Source: Clostridium sp. (lineage in GTDB: Bacteria; Bacillota; Clostridia; Clostridiales; Clostridiaceae). Taken from it: 64,000 nt of DNA. A program made the position numbers and the translations under genes. Position 1 is the stretch's first letter. Each line of letters begins with the position of its first letter. Below the pieces are notes generated by a model. That model saw only the letters and a program-made list of their open reading frames with translations, did not search any database and was not told the DNA's origin. Positions 7,911 to 17,771 of the stretch are shown piece by piece. Where the stretch lies: positions 86,144 to 150,143 of the forward strand of contig NZ_JAPFDR010000002.1 of assembly GCF_026168755.1 (NCBI RefSeq). The letters run 5' to 3'.

Positions 7911-10900
7911 TTAGCTTCTTTCAATTTTAACCTTACTTCCACCTATTCCTGCCTCTGCTGGAGTAATTAAAAGCTTAACAGGAACTCTATTTTTAATAGA
8001 CTCAACATGACTTATTATTCCAACCTTTAATTTATCATTATGAATTCTTTCAAGTGAACTCATAACAACTTCTAAAAGATTATCATCTAAAGTACCGAAA
8101 CCTTCATCTAAGAAGAATAATTCAAGTGGTGCAGTTCCCTTAAGTTGAATTTCTGCTGATAATGCAAGTGCTAATGAAAGTGATGCTAAGAAGGTTTCCC
8201 CTCCTGAAAGTGTAGAAGCATCTCTTTCAGCCCCACCATTTTTATAATCTCTAATTATAAATCTTCCATCTTCATCAACTTCTAATCCATAATTTCCATT
8301 AGTTATTTCCTTTAACTTTTTACTAGCTTCAAGTGAAACATACTTAAGTCTAGTAGCTGCAACAAATTCAACAAACTTTTTACCCTTAAATAATTTATCT
8401 AAATCATTTAATAGTGCAAGCTTATGGTCTAACTCTTCCTTTTGTTTCAATAAACCTTTTAGCTCTATCATCTTTTCTTCTATTACCTTAAGTTCTTCTT
8501 GAAGCTTAATTTTTATTTCATTAAATTCTTTAACTTTAACTTCTTTTTCTTCTTTTTCCTCTTGTATAGCAATCCATTGCTCCTCACTTAATTCTCTATT
8601 TCCAATTTTCTCAGAAGTACTTTCAATTGCTCCTCTAATCTTTGCTAAACTATCATTATAATTATCAATTTTAACTTTTAAAACTTCTATTTCACTTTTT
8701 TCTAAAACATTATTCTTAACTTCTTCTATACTTAAAAAGTTTTCTTCCCTTAAAGCTACATCAAGCTTTTGCTTTTCTTCATCTTTTCTTTTATACAGCT
8801 CTCTACCTTTTGAAGCAATACTAATTAGCTTAGAATTACATTCTTCATAATTTTTATCAGCTTCTTCTTTTGCTTTTTCTGCAAGTATATAATTATCTTC
8901 AATTGTCTTTATTTCTCTTTGAATATTTTTTAATATTTCTTCAATATTATATATATCTTTAACTTTATTTTTTATCTTAATTAAGCTTTCGTCTTTAATT
9001 TTTATTTTTTCCTTTAATGTTGTATTAATCTTTGCTAATTCTTGATTAGTATCATTTAAATCTTTTATTGCATCTTCTCTATTTTTACTTAATTCCTCTA
9101 ATCTATTTCTATAGCTCTTAATGGTTTTTTCAACCTCTTCTCTTTCATTCTCAATTTTATTTATTTCATCATTCTTAGCTATAAAATCTTCAACCTTAGT
9201 CTTTTCCTTAAGATAACTCAATTGTCTTTCAATATCTTGTAACTTTTCTTCTTCCTTTTTCTTATCTTCTAATAGTTCTTTTATTGTATTTTCACCACTA
9301 TTAATTTTAGTTTCTAATTGTGTATATTTAAGTTTTAAATTATTACATTTCTCTTTTAAAGTCTTATTTATATTTTCATATTCTTCTTTTTTAACATTAT
9401 ACTCATTTAGTTTAACTCTTAAATCACTTATCTTTAATTGAAGCTTAGATACCTCTTCTGCATTAAAATCATCACCTAAATTTTTAATTAAATCTTCATT
9501 CTTCTCTACATTTTCTTTAAAAAAAATTAACTTAGCTTCTATATCCCTTATATTATTAGATAATTCATCAAAAGATTTTTCTTTTAAAGCCATGCTATTT
9601 TCAAGACTATTAATATCCCTAATTTCTATATGTCTAATATTTTCTTTATGATGTTCCATAGAACCACAAACTGGACAAACATCTCCTAATTTTAACTCTT
9701 CTCTCAGTTTATAAGCTAAATTTTCTCTTTCTATTTCAAGAATATCTATTCTTAACTTCTTAATTTCATTATCTAAATTAATACACTCTTCTTTTTTAGG
9801 CTTTAACTCTTTAGTTAATTCTTCAATTACATTTTTATTTTTTAATATCTCTTCTTTTGCTCTTTTAAATATATCTAATTTGCCCTTAAGATCAGAATAT
9901 TTTTCTTGCATATCAAATAAATCATTTTGATTTCCTGGGCAATTCTTTACTAAGTTTTCTAAAATACTTTCATTCTCTATTAATAAATTATTGGTTTTAT
10001 CTAACTCAAGTTTTAAAATATTTTTTTCTTCTACAGATTTTTTTATCACTTCATTATTAGATTCTAATTTTACTTTATAATCTTCAACTTTCTTAAAGAA
10101 ATTATTATAATCTCTAGTAACAACTACTCCTTTTTGAACATTTTCTTTTAATCCTCTATCAATATTTAAAGTATCTCTATATACTTCCTTTTCTTTTAAT
10201 AGATTATTTCCTTTCTTTAATCTATTTTCGGAATCTATTAGTTTGTTTTCATTTTCTTTTTTCTTTTTAAGTAACTCCTCTACAACTTTATTAATTTCTT
10301 TTATTTCACTTTCTAAAGCTACTAAAGCTTTTTTATCTTCTATTGCCTCTTTTATTTTCTCTTCTTGTATTTTATATTTAGGCAACTCATTATCCTTATT
10401 TATTCTAGCCTTATTCCAGCCATCTTCATATTTATCTCTTTTTTCTTTAAGCTCTTCACATTGCCATTTAATTTCACTTAACTCCTTTTCTGTAATTTTA
10501 ATATTTTTTAATGTTTCTTCATAGGCAATTACAAATGGATTAACCTTACTTGCAGCTTCAGCATTTTTTACTCTCTCTTTAAATAAATTTATTTCATCTG
10601 ATTTTTCAATAAGCTCATTTTCTCTTTCTTTATAGTCTTTAACTTCAAGTTGCATTTTCCATAGTTCTGAATTTTCTTTAAAACCTTTTTCAATTTCCTC
10701 AAGCTCTTTATTAGCTTTTTCTAAATTTTCAATACTTATATTTAACTCTTCTTCTTTCTCTTTTTTCTTGTCTTCACTTATATCTTCATATCCCATAAGT
10801 TGACCTAAAAGAACATTATTTTCAGTTCTTTCTTTTGTAATTTCTTTAGATAATTTAGTAGAAAGCTTATCACCATATTCTCCTAAGTTGAAAAGTCTTT

Positions 10901-11402
10901 CTAACATTTCTCTTCTTGGCTTTCCTTCAAGCTTTAAGAACTCTGAAAACTTTCCTTGTGGCAATACAACAGTTCTTGTAAAATCCTCTAAACTCAAACC
11001 AATTACTTCTTTACATTTATCAGTAACGGTTTTAACTTTATCAGCTAAAACCTCTTCTCCATTCGTTATATCAACTATTTTACACTTACCAGACACAGGA
11101 TTACCTGATTTTTTATCTCTTTTAAACTCTCTATTCACTAAATATCTTTTAGTTTCTGCTCCTGATATTTGAAACTCAAAACTAACATTTAATCTGTCAC
11201 AATTTGTATTTATATAATTAGAACTTTTTCTAGAAACATCTCCATATAAAGCTAATGTTATACCATCTAAAATTGTAGACTTTCCACTTCCTGTGGGCCC
11301 AAATATTCCAAACAAACCACGATCAGTTAGCTTTTCAAAATCTATAGTTTGCTCTTCTATAAAGCTGTTTAAACCTTTTATTTTAAGCCTAATTGGTCTC
11401 AT
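7911..11402 (-). CDS. sbcC: exonuclease subunit SbcC
   Basis: About 1163 residues with the SMC/Rad50 layout: N-terminal Walker A GPTGSGKSTILDGI, two very long Lys/Glu-rich coiled coils, a central zinc hook CPVCGSMEHH, then signature TLSGGETFLASLSLALALS and Walker B LELFFLDEGFGTLD. With SbcD it forms the nuclease that cuts DNA hairpins, palindromes and blocked ends. I place the start at ATG 11402 (MRPIRLKIKGL), because AGAGGGG lies seven bases before it; a reading frame from 11420 would put that ribosome site inside the gene. The start overlaps the end of sbcD by 14 bases, so translation is coupled. Confidence 0.95.
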   Translation of the reverse strand: MRPIRLKIKGLNSFIEEQTIDFEKLTDRGLFGIFGPTGSGKSTILDGITLALYGDVSRKSSNYINTNCDRLNVSFEFQISGAETKRYLVNREFKRDKKSGNPVSGKCKIVDITNGEEVLADKVKTVTDKCKEVIGLSLEDFTRTVVLPQGKFSEFLKLEGKPRREMLERLFNLGEYGDKLSTKLSKEITKERTENNVLLGQLMGYEDISEDKKKEKEEELNISIENLEKANKELEEIEKGFKENSELWKMQLEVKDYKERENELIEKSDEINLFKERVKNAEAASKVNPFVIAYEETLKNIKITEKELSEIKWQCEELKEKRDKYEDGWNKARINKDNELPKYKIQEEKIKEAIEDKKALVALESEIKEINKVVEELLKKKKENENKLIDSENRLKKGNNLLKEKEVYRDTLNIDRGLKENVQKGVVVTRDYNNFFKKVEDYKVKLESNNEVIKKSVEEKNILKLELDKTNNLLIENESILENLVKNCPGNQNDLFDMQEKYSDLKGKLDIFKRAKEEILKNKNVIEELTKELKPKKEECINLDNEIKKLRIDILEIERENLAYKLREELKLGDVCPVCGSMEHHKENIRHIEIRDINSLENSMALKEKSFDELSNNIRDIEAKLIFFKENVEKNEDLIKNLGDDFNAEEVSKLQLKISDLRVKLNEYNVKKEEYENINKTLKEKCNNLKLKYTQLETKINSGENTIKELLEDKKKEEEKLQDIERQLSYLKEKTKVEDFIAKNDEINKIENEREEVEKTIKSYRNRLEELSKNREDAIKDLNDTNQELAKINTTLKEKIKIKDESLIKIKNKVKDIYNIEEILKNIQREIKTIEDNYILAEKAKEEADKNYEECNSKLISIASKGRELYKRKDEEKQKLDVALREENFLSIEEVKNNVLEKSEIEVLKVKIDNYNDSLAKIRGAIESTSEKIGNRELSEEQWIAIQEEKEEKEVKVKEFNEIKIKLQEELKVIEEKMIELKGLLKQKEELDHKLALLNDLDKLFKGKKFVEFVAATRLKYVSLEASKKLKEITNGNYGLEVDEDGRFIIRDYKNGGAERDASTLSGGETFLASLSLALALSAEIQLKGTAPLELFFLDEGFGTLDDNLLEVVMSSLERIHNDKLKVGIISHVESIKNRVPVKLLITPAEAGIGGSKVKIERS

Positions 11403-12609
11403 TTTCATCCCCCTCTTCATTTATTAACTTTAATAGTAAGCTTACAACTTCTTCATCAGCTTCTACATTTCTTTCTTTCTTGTAAAACTCCCTAAATATT
11501 TCTTCAAATGATTTTTCTTGAATATTAATAACACTTTCATCATCATCTTCGCTTTGAAGTTTTGGTATTATTTCCAAAATATCATTTTTAATTTCTTTCA
11601 TTTTCTTTATTTCATCTTCTCTTATATATCTATCGCATTTAATCTCTAAATAAACCCAGCAATCCCTATCTTTATTTTCTTCACATCTCTCAATTGCATC
11701 ATCAATACTTTCACATTTCCATACTTCAATAGGCTTATACACTTTAAACTCTACTTCATTTATTTTACATTCTTCTTTTACTTTTATATCTACAATAAAA
11801 CACTTCTTTGTAATATTTATTTCTTTTTTATTATAATGAAGTGGTGAACCTGAATATCTTGCCTTTTTATTAGTTCCTGGTACAACTTGTGGCTTATGTA
11901 CATGCCCTAAAGCTATATACTGTGCTTCTTCTGGCAAACATGATCCATTAACAATATAACTTCCTCCAAGCTGAATATTTCTTTCTGAACCACCCTCTTC
12001 ACTCCCCATAGCAAATAAATGTGAAACTGCTAAATTTATAGTATCTTCTCTATAATTTTTCTTTAATGAATCAAATAATGATTTTATTCTTTCTCCATAA
12101 GTCTTTAATCTATCTTCATCACTGTCCATTTCTCCATAAAGAACTTCATTTAATCTTTTTTCACTTGGATATGGCACAGTTATTATTACTGCCTTTTCAT
12201 TATTAATTTCTATTTCAATAAATCCTTCACCAGAATTAACAACCTTATGCTCTCCATATTCTCCACATTGCACAACAGTTTTAGGCGTACCAATCATTAT
12301 TATTCCATGCTCCATAGCAAGTGGTCCTGCTGCAACCAACCTTTCAGGATTGTCATGATTACCAGCAATAATTAAAGTTAATCTTTCTCCATTTTTAGAA
12401 AGTTTTTTTAATGTATCATAAAACATCTTTTCTGCTCTTGCTGGTGGATTACTACTATCATAAACATCTCCAGCAATAATAACTAAATCTATTTTATTAT
12501 CTTCAACTATATCTATAAAATCTTTTAAAAATAACTCTTGCTCATCCATTCTACTTTGGCCTTCTAAATTTTTTCCTAAGTGCCAATCTCCAGTATGTAA
12601 TATTCTCAA
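11389..12609 (-). CDS. sbcD: exonuclease subunit SbcD
   Basis: A 406-residue calcineurin-type metallophosphatase, the nuclease partner of SbcC. All metal motifs are present in order: HTGDWHLGK at the N-terminus, IAGDVYDSSNPP, IAGNHDNPERL, AVSHLFAMGSEEGGSE and ALGHVHKPQ. The last 120 residues form the capping and SbcC-interaction region. It starts with TTG at 12609, seven bases after GGAGG; the following residues RILHTGDWHLG are the normal family start. It is first in a two-gene unit with sbcC and comes after a small unknown gene with its own terminator. Confidence 0.95.
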   Translation of the reverse strand: MRILHTGDWHLGKNLEGQSRMDEQELFLKDFIDIVEDNKIDLVIIAGDVYDSSNPPARAEKMFYDTLKKLSKNGERLTLIIAGNHDNPERLVAAGPLAMEHGIIMIGTPKTVVQCGEYGEHKVVNSGEGFIEIEINNEKAVIITVPYPSEKRLNEVLYGEMDSDEDRLKTYGERIKSLFDSLKKNYREDTINLAVSHLFAMGSEEGGSERNIQLGGSYIVNGSCLPEEAQYIALGHVHKPQVVPGTNKKARYSGSPLHYNKKEINITKKCFIVDIKVKEECKINEVEFKVYKPIEVWKCESIDDAIERCEENKDRDCWVYLEIKCDRYIREDEIKKMKEIKNDILEIIPKLQSEDDDESVINIQEKSFEEIFREFYKKERNVEADEEVVSLLLKLINEEGDENETN

Positions 12610-12668
12610 AACATAACCTCCTCTAATAATTAACTCATTACTAATTATTCATATTATTTAATTATAAC

Positions 12669-12702
12669 AAAAAAGATGATACATTTCTGCATCATCTTTT
12701 TT
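12669..12702 (-). terminator. intrinsic terminator
   Basis: AAAAAAGATGAT / ATCATCTTTTTT, 12 pairs with a 10-base loop. It ends the small gene at 12710-12901 and separates it from sbcDC. Confidence 0.8.
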
Positions 12703-12709
12703 ACTTAAT

Positions 12710-12901
12710 CTATTTAACTTCTTTACACCAGCTAGAAGATATTCTTGAATTATCTATATATCCTAAATAGCTATGCCCAACTTTCACTTCTAAACCCTCA
12801 TATTGATCTATTTGATTATCACTTAACTTTTCTACTCTCTCATCACTAGATAGGTATACATCCTTACTAAAAATATAGCTTTTATCCTTACAAAATATCA
12901 T
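12710..12901 (-). CDS. small protein of unknown function (63 aa)
   Basis: I do not recognise this protein. It starts at an ATG seven bases after GAGGTGA, is followed by a strong terminator, and has a normal mix of residues (MIFCKDKSYIFSKDVY at the start, EVKVGHSYLGYIDNS in the second half), which together support a real gene. There is no signal peptide or membrane segment. Two cysteines, near each end, are not in a metal-binding pattern. It stands alone between sbcD and the thi operon. Confidence 0.55.
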   Translation of the reverse strand: MIFCKDKSYIFSKDVYLSSDERVEKLSDNQIDQYEGLEVKVGHSYLGYIDNSRISSSWCKEVK

Positions 12902-13055
12902 AGTTCGTCACCTCGAATATTTATTTATTACAAATACATTATACACCTATTTACTTATATAACCATCTAAGTTTTAATTTTCTAATTTTTGAATAATTTT
13001 ATTCTTATTCTTTTACAATTATGCATTTTACAGAAAAATTAGAATAATTATTTTA

Positions 13056-13598
13056 TTAATCTAACAAAAAATTTCTTAATGTATTTAATTTTAATATTAT
13101 ATATGCAATAACGCTCCCAACTATAGAACTTAATGAAAATGGAATGATGTAAACAAATAAAGCCACTTCCTTTCCTAAAATAAAGGCTGCTAATGGATAA
13201 GCCAATAATGCACCTATTATTCCAGTTCCAATCACTTCTCCAATTACAGCTATTTCTACTTTTTTAAACTTTTTATATAATATAGCTGCTAAAAATACTC
13301 CAACCATACTTCCTGGAAAAGCTAATATACTTCCTGTCCCCAATATATTTCTTAATAATGATGATACAAAAGCACAAGAAACTCCATATAAAGGTCCTAA
13401 TGTAACTGCTGCAATTACATTTATTAAATGTTGTATTGGTGCTGCCTTTGCCCCTAATACAGGAATAGAGAATGCTCCTAATATAGTTGCTAAAGCCACT
13501 AATACTCCACTTATAACCAATTTTTTCGTTGTATATTTACTTTTAATTAGTTCCACATTTAATTCCCCCAATCCATTTTTGTTAATAGCATTATTCAT
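13056..13598 (-). CDS. thiW: ThiW, thiamine-precursor specific S component of an ECF transporter
   Basis: A 180-residue membrane protein with about five hydrophobic segments and the ThiW pattern: TTKKLVISGVLVALATILG, then SIPVLGAKAAPIQHLINVIA, then GPLYGVSCAFVSSLLRNILG and ILAFPGSMVGVFLAAILY. It is thought to bind the hydroxyethylthiazole moiety for uptake with a shared ECF energising module, whose genes are not in the window. It is the last gene of the riboswitch-controlled thi operon, and its ATG overlaps the thiE stop by eight bases, so it is coupled to ThiE. Its ribosome site is weak, consistent with coupling. Confidence 0.88.
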   Translation of the reverse strand: MNNAINKNGLGELNVELIKSKYTTKKLVISGVLVALATILGAFSIPVLGAKAAPIQHLINVIAAVTLGPLYGVSCAFVSSLLRNILGTGSILAFPGSMVGVFLAAILYKKFKKVEIAVIGEVIGTGIIGALLAYPLAAFILGKEVALFVYIIPFSLSSIVGSVIAYIILKLNTLRNFLLD

Positions 13599-14208
13599 TA
13601 ATTTTACTTACCCACTTTTCACATTCTAATCTTATATCATCAGCTTTTAATATTGCTGAAACAACAGCATGTCCATCAATATTGCACTGCTTCAATTTAT
13701 TAATATTATCTAAAGTTATACCTCCAATTGCTACAATTGGTAAATTCACTTCCTTCTTAATTTCACTTAACTTATCAATTGTTACACTTTTTGCATCTAA
13801 TTTTGTTGTAGTTGTAAATATAGCTCCAACACCAAGATAATCTGCTCCATTTTCTTTAGCTTTCATAGCTTCTTCCACTGTTCTTGCAGATACACCAATA
13901 ATTTTATTTTTTCCAATAAGTTTTCTAACCTTATCTGCTGGTATATCACTTTGTCCAACATGAACACCATCAGCATCACAAAGCATTGCAATATCAACTC
14001 TATCATTAATAATAAATTTCACATTATATTTTTTAGTTAAATCCCTAAGCTTCATTGCCTTTTCTAAAAATTCCCTACCTGTAGCATTCTTTTCTCTTAA
14101 TTGAAGCATTGTTACTCCACCTTTTAATGCTTCTTCAATACAATTATAAAAATCTCTTCCTTTTAAAATATCTGAATCTGTTACTAAATAAAGTTTTAAT
14201 TCTTTCAT
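13591..14208 (-). CDS. thiE: thiamine phosphate synthase
   Basis: ThiE joins the pyrimidine diphosphate and thiazole phosphate to make thiamine phosphate. The TIM-barrel motifs are clear: LYLVTDS at the start, GGVTMLQLREKNATGREFL, FIINDRVDIAMLCDADGVHV, GQSDIPADKVRKLIG, YLGVGAIFTTTTK and VAIGGITLDNINKL. The start is ATG 14208 (MKELKLYLVTDS), six bases after AAAGGTG. A frame beginning at a GTG three codons earlier would overlap that ribosome site. Length of about 205 residues is normal. It sits between tenA and thiW in the salvage operon. Confidence 0.93.
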   Translation of the reverse strand: MKELKLYLVTDSDILKGRDFYNCIEEALKGGVTMLQLREKNATGREFLEKAMKLRDLTKKYNVKFIINDRVDIAMLCDADGVHVGQSDIPADKVRKLIGKNKIIGVSARTVEEAMKAKENGADYLGVGAIFTTTTKLDAKSVTIDKLSEIKKEVNLPIVAIGGITLDNINKLKQCNIDGHAVVSAILKADDIRLECEKWVSKINE

Positions 14209-14303
14209 TTTTATCACCTTTTTCTAATATTTATGCTGCAATATCCTTAATGCTATCTACTTTTTTTAAATCTATCTAATGGAATTAAAGCTAAAACTTT
14301 AGT

Positions 14304-14957
14304 TTATTTATTTGCCATATTCCAAAACTCCAGCTCATAAAGACTAGATTTTATAAAAATATCTTTTAACCTTTCTTTTTCTACTTCAGATAAGTTTTCA
14401 CATATTTCATCAATATAATCAATCCATTCTTCAGTACATTCTCTAAACTCTTCTGAAGCATATTCCTTTATCCATGGAGAATAAAAATTTTCTTCTAATC
14501 TATCTTTATATGTTTCATATAGATGTTTTCCGATATAGTAATAGCTCCAGGTACAAGGCATTATAGTCATTGCAATATCTTTTGAATCACCTATTAATGC
14601 AATTCCAAGCATATAATTTGTGTAACTTGCAGTTGTTAACTCAACTTTATACTTTTCTACCTCCTCTGTGCTTAAACCGAAGCCTTTTAAATAATTAACA
14701 TGAACTGCTGTTTCATCATCTAATACACCTTTTATAGATTCATGATAAAACTTCATTTCTTTCATAGTTCTAGCCTTAACTAATCCCATTGCAAAAACTT
14801 TAGCATAATCTTTTAAATATAAATAATCTTGAATCAAATAATTCTTGAACTTCCCTTTATCTAAAGTTCCTTCTCCTATTCCTTTTACAAAAGGATGTTT
14901 TAAATATTCATCCCAAATCTCTTTAACTTCATCAAATAACTCTTCTGAAAATTTCAT
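14304..14957 (-). CDS. tenA: thiaminase II / aminopyrimidine aminohydrolase
   Basis: A TenA protein of about 217 residues. It salvages the pyrimidine part of degraded thiamine by hydrolysing aminopyrimidine. The helical family fold is visible: HPFVKGIGEGTLDKGKFKNY, LIQDYLYLKDYAKVFA, the cysteine-containing MPCTWSYYYIGKHL and the C-terminal SSLYELEFWNMA with the family Glu. I use ATG 14957, since AAGGA lies about nine bases upstream and this ATG falls one base past the thiM stop; a longer reading would swallow the ribosome site. An 86-base gap separates it from thiE. Confidence 0.92.
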   Translation of the reverse strand: MKFSEELFDEVKEIWDEYLKHPFVKGIGEGTLDKGKFKNYLIQDYLYLKDYAKVFAMGLVKARTMKEMKFYHESIKGVLDDETAVHVNYLKGFGLSTEEVEKYKVELTTASYTNYMLGIALIGDSKDIAMTIMPCTWSYYYIGKHLYETYKDRLEENFYSPWIKEYASEEFRECTEEWIDYIDEICENLSEVEKERLKDIFIKSSLYELEFWNMANK

Positions 14958-14958
14958 A

Positions 14959-15768
14959 CTATTCAATCCTTCCATACTCTTTTAGTTTATTCATGTTCAT
15001 TTCATAAACATTATTCATAAGTTGCTCTTTAAAAGTTCCTATTGATATATTATCTTTATCTGCTAACTCTCCACTTACTGCCATAGTAAGAACTCCCATA
15101 GCAACTGCTTCTACCTTTTTAAAACTATCTCTTTCTCTCTCTTCTAGATTGTTATATGCCCCTAAATAACTACCTATCAAACTTCCAGTCATACAACCTG
15201 TACCTGTTACACTTTTTAATTTTGCAGTTCCATTGAATATCTTTATAACTTTCTTACCATCACTAATAAAATCAACTTTTCCAGTAGCAACTACTATACA
15301 TCCAAGCTTTATGGCTACCTTCTTTACTACTTCAGATATATCTTCTCCATCATCAAAGGAGTCAACACCTTTTCCTCTTACATCCAATCCACCTATAAAC
15401 TTTATTTCAGCTATATTCCCTTTAACAACATCAAATTTAATTTCATTTAATAACTTATTTGTAAAGTTTGTTCTTGTTTTTGTTGCAAAAACACCTACTG
15501 GATCTAATATAACGGGCTTATTAAATTTATTAGCTGCCTTTCCAGCTTTAACAAATAAATTTAATCTACTTGAATTCATAGTTCCAATATTAATTACTAC
15601 TGAACTAGCAACACTAACTACTTCTTCAACCTCTTCATCAGAATAACTCATTAAAGGACTTGCCCCTAAGGCTAATGTTATATTTGCACAATCATTTATT
15701 GTTACTTCATTTGTATAATGTAATACTAAAGGATTTATTTCTTTAACTTTATTTATTAATTCAAACAT
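14959..15768 (-). CDS. thiM: hydroxyethylthiazole kinase
   Basis: A 269-residue ribokinase-like enzyme that phosphorylates hydroxyethylthiazole, the salvage route to the thiazole half of thiamine. Key family segments are HYTNEVTINDCANITLALGA with the early SPLMSYSDEE, KPVILDPVGVFATKTRTNF, VVKGNIAEIKFI and the catalytic TGTGCMTGSLIGSYLG near residue 190. The ATG follows AAGGAGAAG. It sits between thiD (23-base gap) and tenA (one-base gap), so the operon is built for salvage rather than de novo synthesis; no thiC or thiG is in the window. Confidence 0.94.
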   Translation of the reverse strand: MFELINKVKEINPLVLHYTNEVTINDCANITLALGASPLMSYSDEEVEEVVSVASSVVINIGTMNSSRLNLFVKAGKAANKFNKPVILDPVGVFATKTRTNFTNKLLNEIKFDVVKGNIAEIKFIGGLDVRGKGVDSFDDGEDISEVVKKVAIKLGCIVVATGKVDFISDGKKVIKIFNGTAKLKSVTGTGCMTGSLIGSYLGAYNNLEERERDSFKKVEAVAMGVLTMAVSGELADKDNISIGTFKEQLMNNVYEMNMNKLKEYGRIE

Positions 15769-15791
15769 TACTTCTTCTCCTTATCTATGCC

Positions 15792-16589
15792 TTAGTCTTC
15801 AAATTTATAAAAATGATTTACAGGTCCGACACCCTTACCTATATCAAAGCTATGTCTTATTGCTTCTGTTATATATTCTTTACTTAACTTAACAGCTTGC
15901 ACTATGTCATACCCCAATGCTAAATGTGATGTTATTGCTGATGATAAAGTACATCCTGTTCCATGAGTATTTTTTCTATATAATCTTTCTTGTTTATAAA
16001 TTTCAAATGTATCATTTCCTATTAATACATCCACTGCATCACCTGCAAGATGTCCACCTTTCATTAGAACATACTTAGGTCCTAACTCTAAAATTCTTTT
16101 TCCTGCCTCTCTCATATCATCTACACTATTTATTTCTATCCCTGTAATTTCTTCCGCTTCTGGCGTATTTGGAGTTATTATATACGCCATAGGTATAAGC
16201 TCTTCAATTAAACTTTTCTTTGCTTCTGGTTTTAATAGTGAATATCCACTTTTAGATATCATAACTGGATCAACTACTAAATATTTAGGTTTATATTTCT
16301 TTAATTGATTTACAATTGCATAAATAATTTCTGGGCTAGATACCATTCCTATTTTTACTGCTGCAGGCTCTATATCCTCAAATACAACTTCTATTTGCTT
16401 TTTAATTATTTCTTTACTTAAATCTTCTACAAGAAATACTCCTTGTGTGTTTTGAGCTGTTATTGCAGTTATTACACTCATCCCATAAGTACCAATTGCA
16501 CTAAATGTTTTTAAATCAGCTTGTACACCTGCTCCTCCTGATGAATCTGAGCCTGCTATTGTTAATGTTGGTATTTTATAATTTCTCAT
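15792..16589 (-). CDS. thiD: hydroxymethylpyrimidine/phosphomethylpyrimidine kinase
   Basis: A 265-residue ThiD that phosphorylates hydroxymethylpyrimidine twice. Motifs include [20 protein letters not shown] at the N-terminus, the substrate loop [56 protein letters not shown] and the anion-hole [20 protein letters not shown]. It is first in the thi operon, directly downstream of a TPP riboswitch and its terminator. The ATG lies behind AAAGGAGAAGAGG. Confidence 0.95.
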   Translation of the reverse strand: MRNYKIPTLTIAGSDSSGGAGVQADLKTFSAIGTYGMSVITAITAQNTQGVFLVEDLSKEIIKKQIEVVFEDIEPAAVKIGMVSSPEIIYAIVNQLKKYKPKYLVVDPVMISKSGYSLLKPEAKKSLIEELIPMAYIITPNTPEAEEITGIEINSVDDMREAGKRILELGPKYVLMKGGHLAGDAVDVLIGNDTFEIYKQERLYRKNTHGTGCTLSSAITSHLALGYDIVQAVKLSKEYITEAIRHSFDIGKGVGPVNHFYKFED

Positions 16590-16629
16590 TCCTCTTCTCC
16601 TTTGAAATCTTAAATTTAAATATATAAAT

Positions 16630-16663
16630 AAAAAAACAGCTATATCCCACTGGAATATAACTG
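16630..16663 (-). terminator. riboswitch-controlled terminator before thiD
   Basis: On the minus strand, CAGTTATATTCC pairs with GGGATATAGCTG (12 pairs, two G-U), loop AGT, followed by seven Ts. It lies between the TPP aptamer and the thiD ribosome site, the expected place for an expression platform that stops transcription when thiamine diphosphate is bound. Confidence 0.85.
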
Positions 16664-16776
16664 CATGATTACAAATAATATATAAATATTTTTACAATAT
16701 ATTAATATAAAACATTAGTTTTATAACAAAATTTTACATTAAAATTTGTAACTTTACTTTAAATATACATTAATAA

Positions 16777-16860
16777 GCTTTCCTACGCTGGTATTATCCA
16801 GATCAGGTACAAGGGTTAATAATAATTTATTTCTCAGCCTTATGGCACCCCTAGCGTTTT
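16777..16860 (-). promoter_or_regulatory. TPP riboswitch (THI element)
   Basis: The minus strand shows the universal THI box pieces in order: CTAGGGGTGCC, then GGCTGAGA, then ACCCTTGTACCTGATCTGG, then ATACCAGCGTAGG. The distance and order match the three-way junction aptamer that binds thiamine diphosphate. It controls thiD-thiM-tenA-thiE-thiW through the terminator that follows. Confidence 0.96.
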
Positions 16861-16879
16861 ATTTAATTATTACACCTTA

Positions 16880-16907
16880 ATTATATTACTTTCCAATACT
16901 TTGTCAA
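16880..16907 (-). promoter_or_regulatory. thi operon promoter
   Basis: TTGACA and TATAAT separated by 16 bases on the minus strand, about 20 bases upstream of the TPP aptamer. Both hexamers are perfect housekeeping sigma matches. Confidence 0.8.
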
Positions 16908-17023
16908 TATTTTCTAAAATTTTATCATTTATTTCACTAATTATATTTGCACTTTATTAAGTTATTTATTATTATATATATTAATATCTACACATACTAA
17001 TAAAAAATAAGGAGGTTTTTTTA

Positions 17024-17752
17024 ATGTCAAGAACAGCAGCATTTTTTGATATAGATGGAACAATATATAGAGAAGGACTTATTACTGAAGTATTTAAAAA
17101 GATAATTAAATATGATTTAGTTGATGAGAATAAGTGGTTTAAAGAAGTAAAGCCTGCTTATATTAATTGGGATAAAAGACAAGGTGATTATGATACTTAT
17201 CTTTTAAAAATGGTTGACGTATATATAGAAGCTATTAAGGGATTAGATAAATATCATATAGATTATATAGCCAAAAAAGTTATTGAACAAAAAGGTGATA
17301 GAGTTTATACATTTTCAAGAGAAAGAATTAAATGGCATAAAGAAAATGGAGATATTGTTATTGCTATTTCAGGTTCTCCTATAGAGCTAGTTAGGGAGAT
17401 GTCTCTAAAATATCATATGGATGATTATAGAGGAACAATATATGAGCTAGATAAAGATAATAAATATAATGGATATATTACTCCTATGTGGGATTCTGAT
17501 AGCAAAAAGAAAGCTATTAAAGAATTATGTGAGAAGTATGATATTGACTTAAGTAAAAGCTATGCTTATGGCGATACTGCTGGTGATTTTACAATGTTCA
17601 AGTCTGTTGGAATACCTTATGCTATGAATCCAACAAGAGAGCTTATAACAAAAATTATGGATGATGAGGAATTAAAAAAGAAAATTAATATTATTGTTGA
17701 AAGAAAGGATGTTACTTATCAACTTGATGTAAACTGTCTAAGCCTTTTATAA
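17024..17752 (+). CDS. HAD-superfamily hydrolase, subfamily IB
   Basis: A 242-residue phosphatase of the SerB-like HAD IB group. Motif I is FFDIDGTIYREG (the catalytic DxD), motif II is the Ser in VIAISGSPIELVREM, and motif III/IV is KSYAYGDTAGDFTMFKSVG with the acidic pair. The helical cap lies between motifs I and II (residues 20-110). Related proteins hydrolyse small phosphomonoesters such as phosphoserine; the substrate here is unknown. It begins at ATG 17024 after AAGGAGG and is alone on the plus strand, divergent from the thi operon. Confidence 0.88.
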   Translation: MSRTAAFFDIDGTIYREGLITEVFKKIIKYDLVDENKWFKEVKPAYINWDKRQGDYDTYLLKMVDVYIEAIKGLDKYHIDYIAKKVIEQKGDRVYTFSRERIKWHKENGDIVIAISGSPIELVREMSLKYHMDDYRGTIYELDKDNKYNGYITPMWDSDSKKKAIKELCEKYDIDLSKSYAYGDTAGDFTMFKSVGIPYAMNPTRELITKIMDDEELKKKINIIVERKDVTYQLDVNCLSLL

Positions 17753-17771
17753 AACCTACAATTAAATTTAA

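Noticed and set aside
10243..11172. Open frames of about 90 codons on the plus strand opposite sbcC
   Set aside because: They mirror the codon periodicity of a clear coiled-coil gene on the minus strand, are full of Phe/Leu/Ser, and have no ribosome sites.
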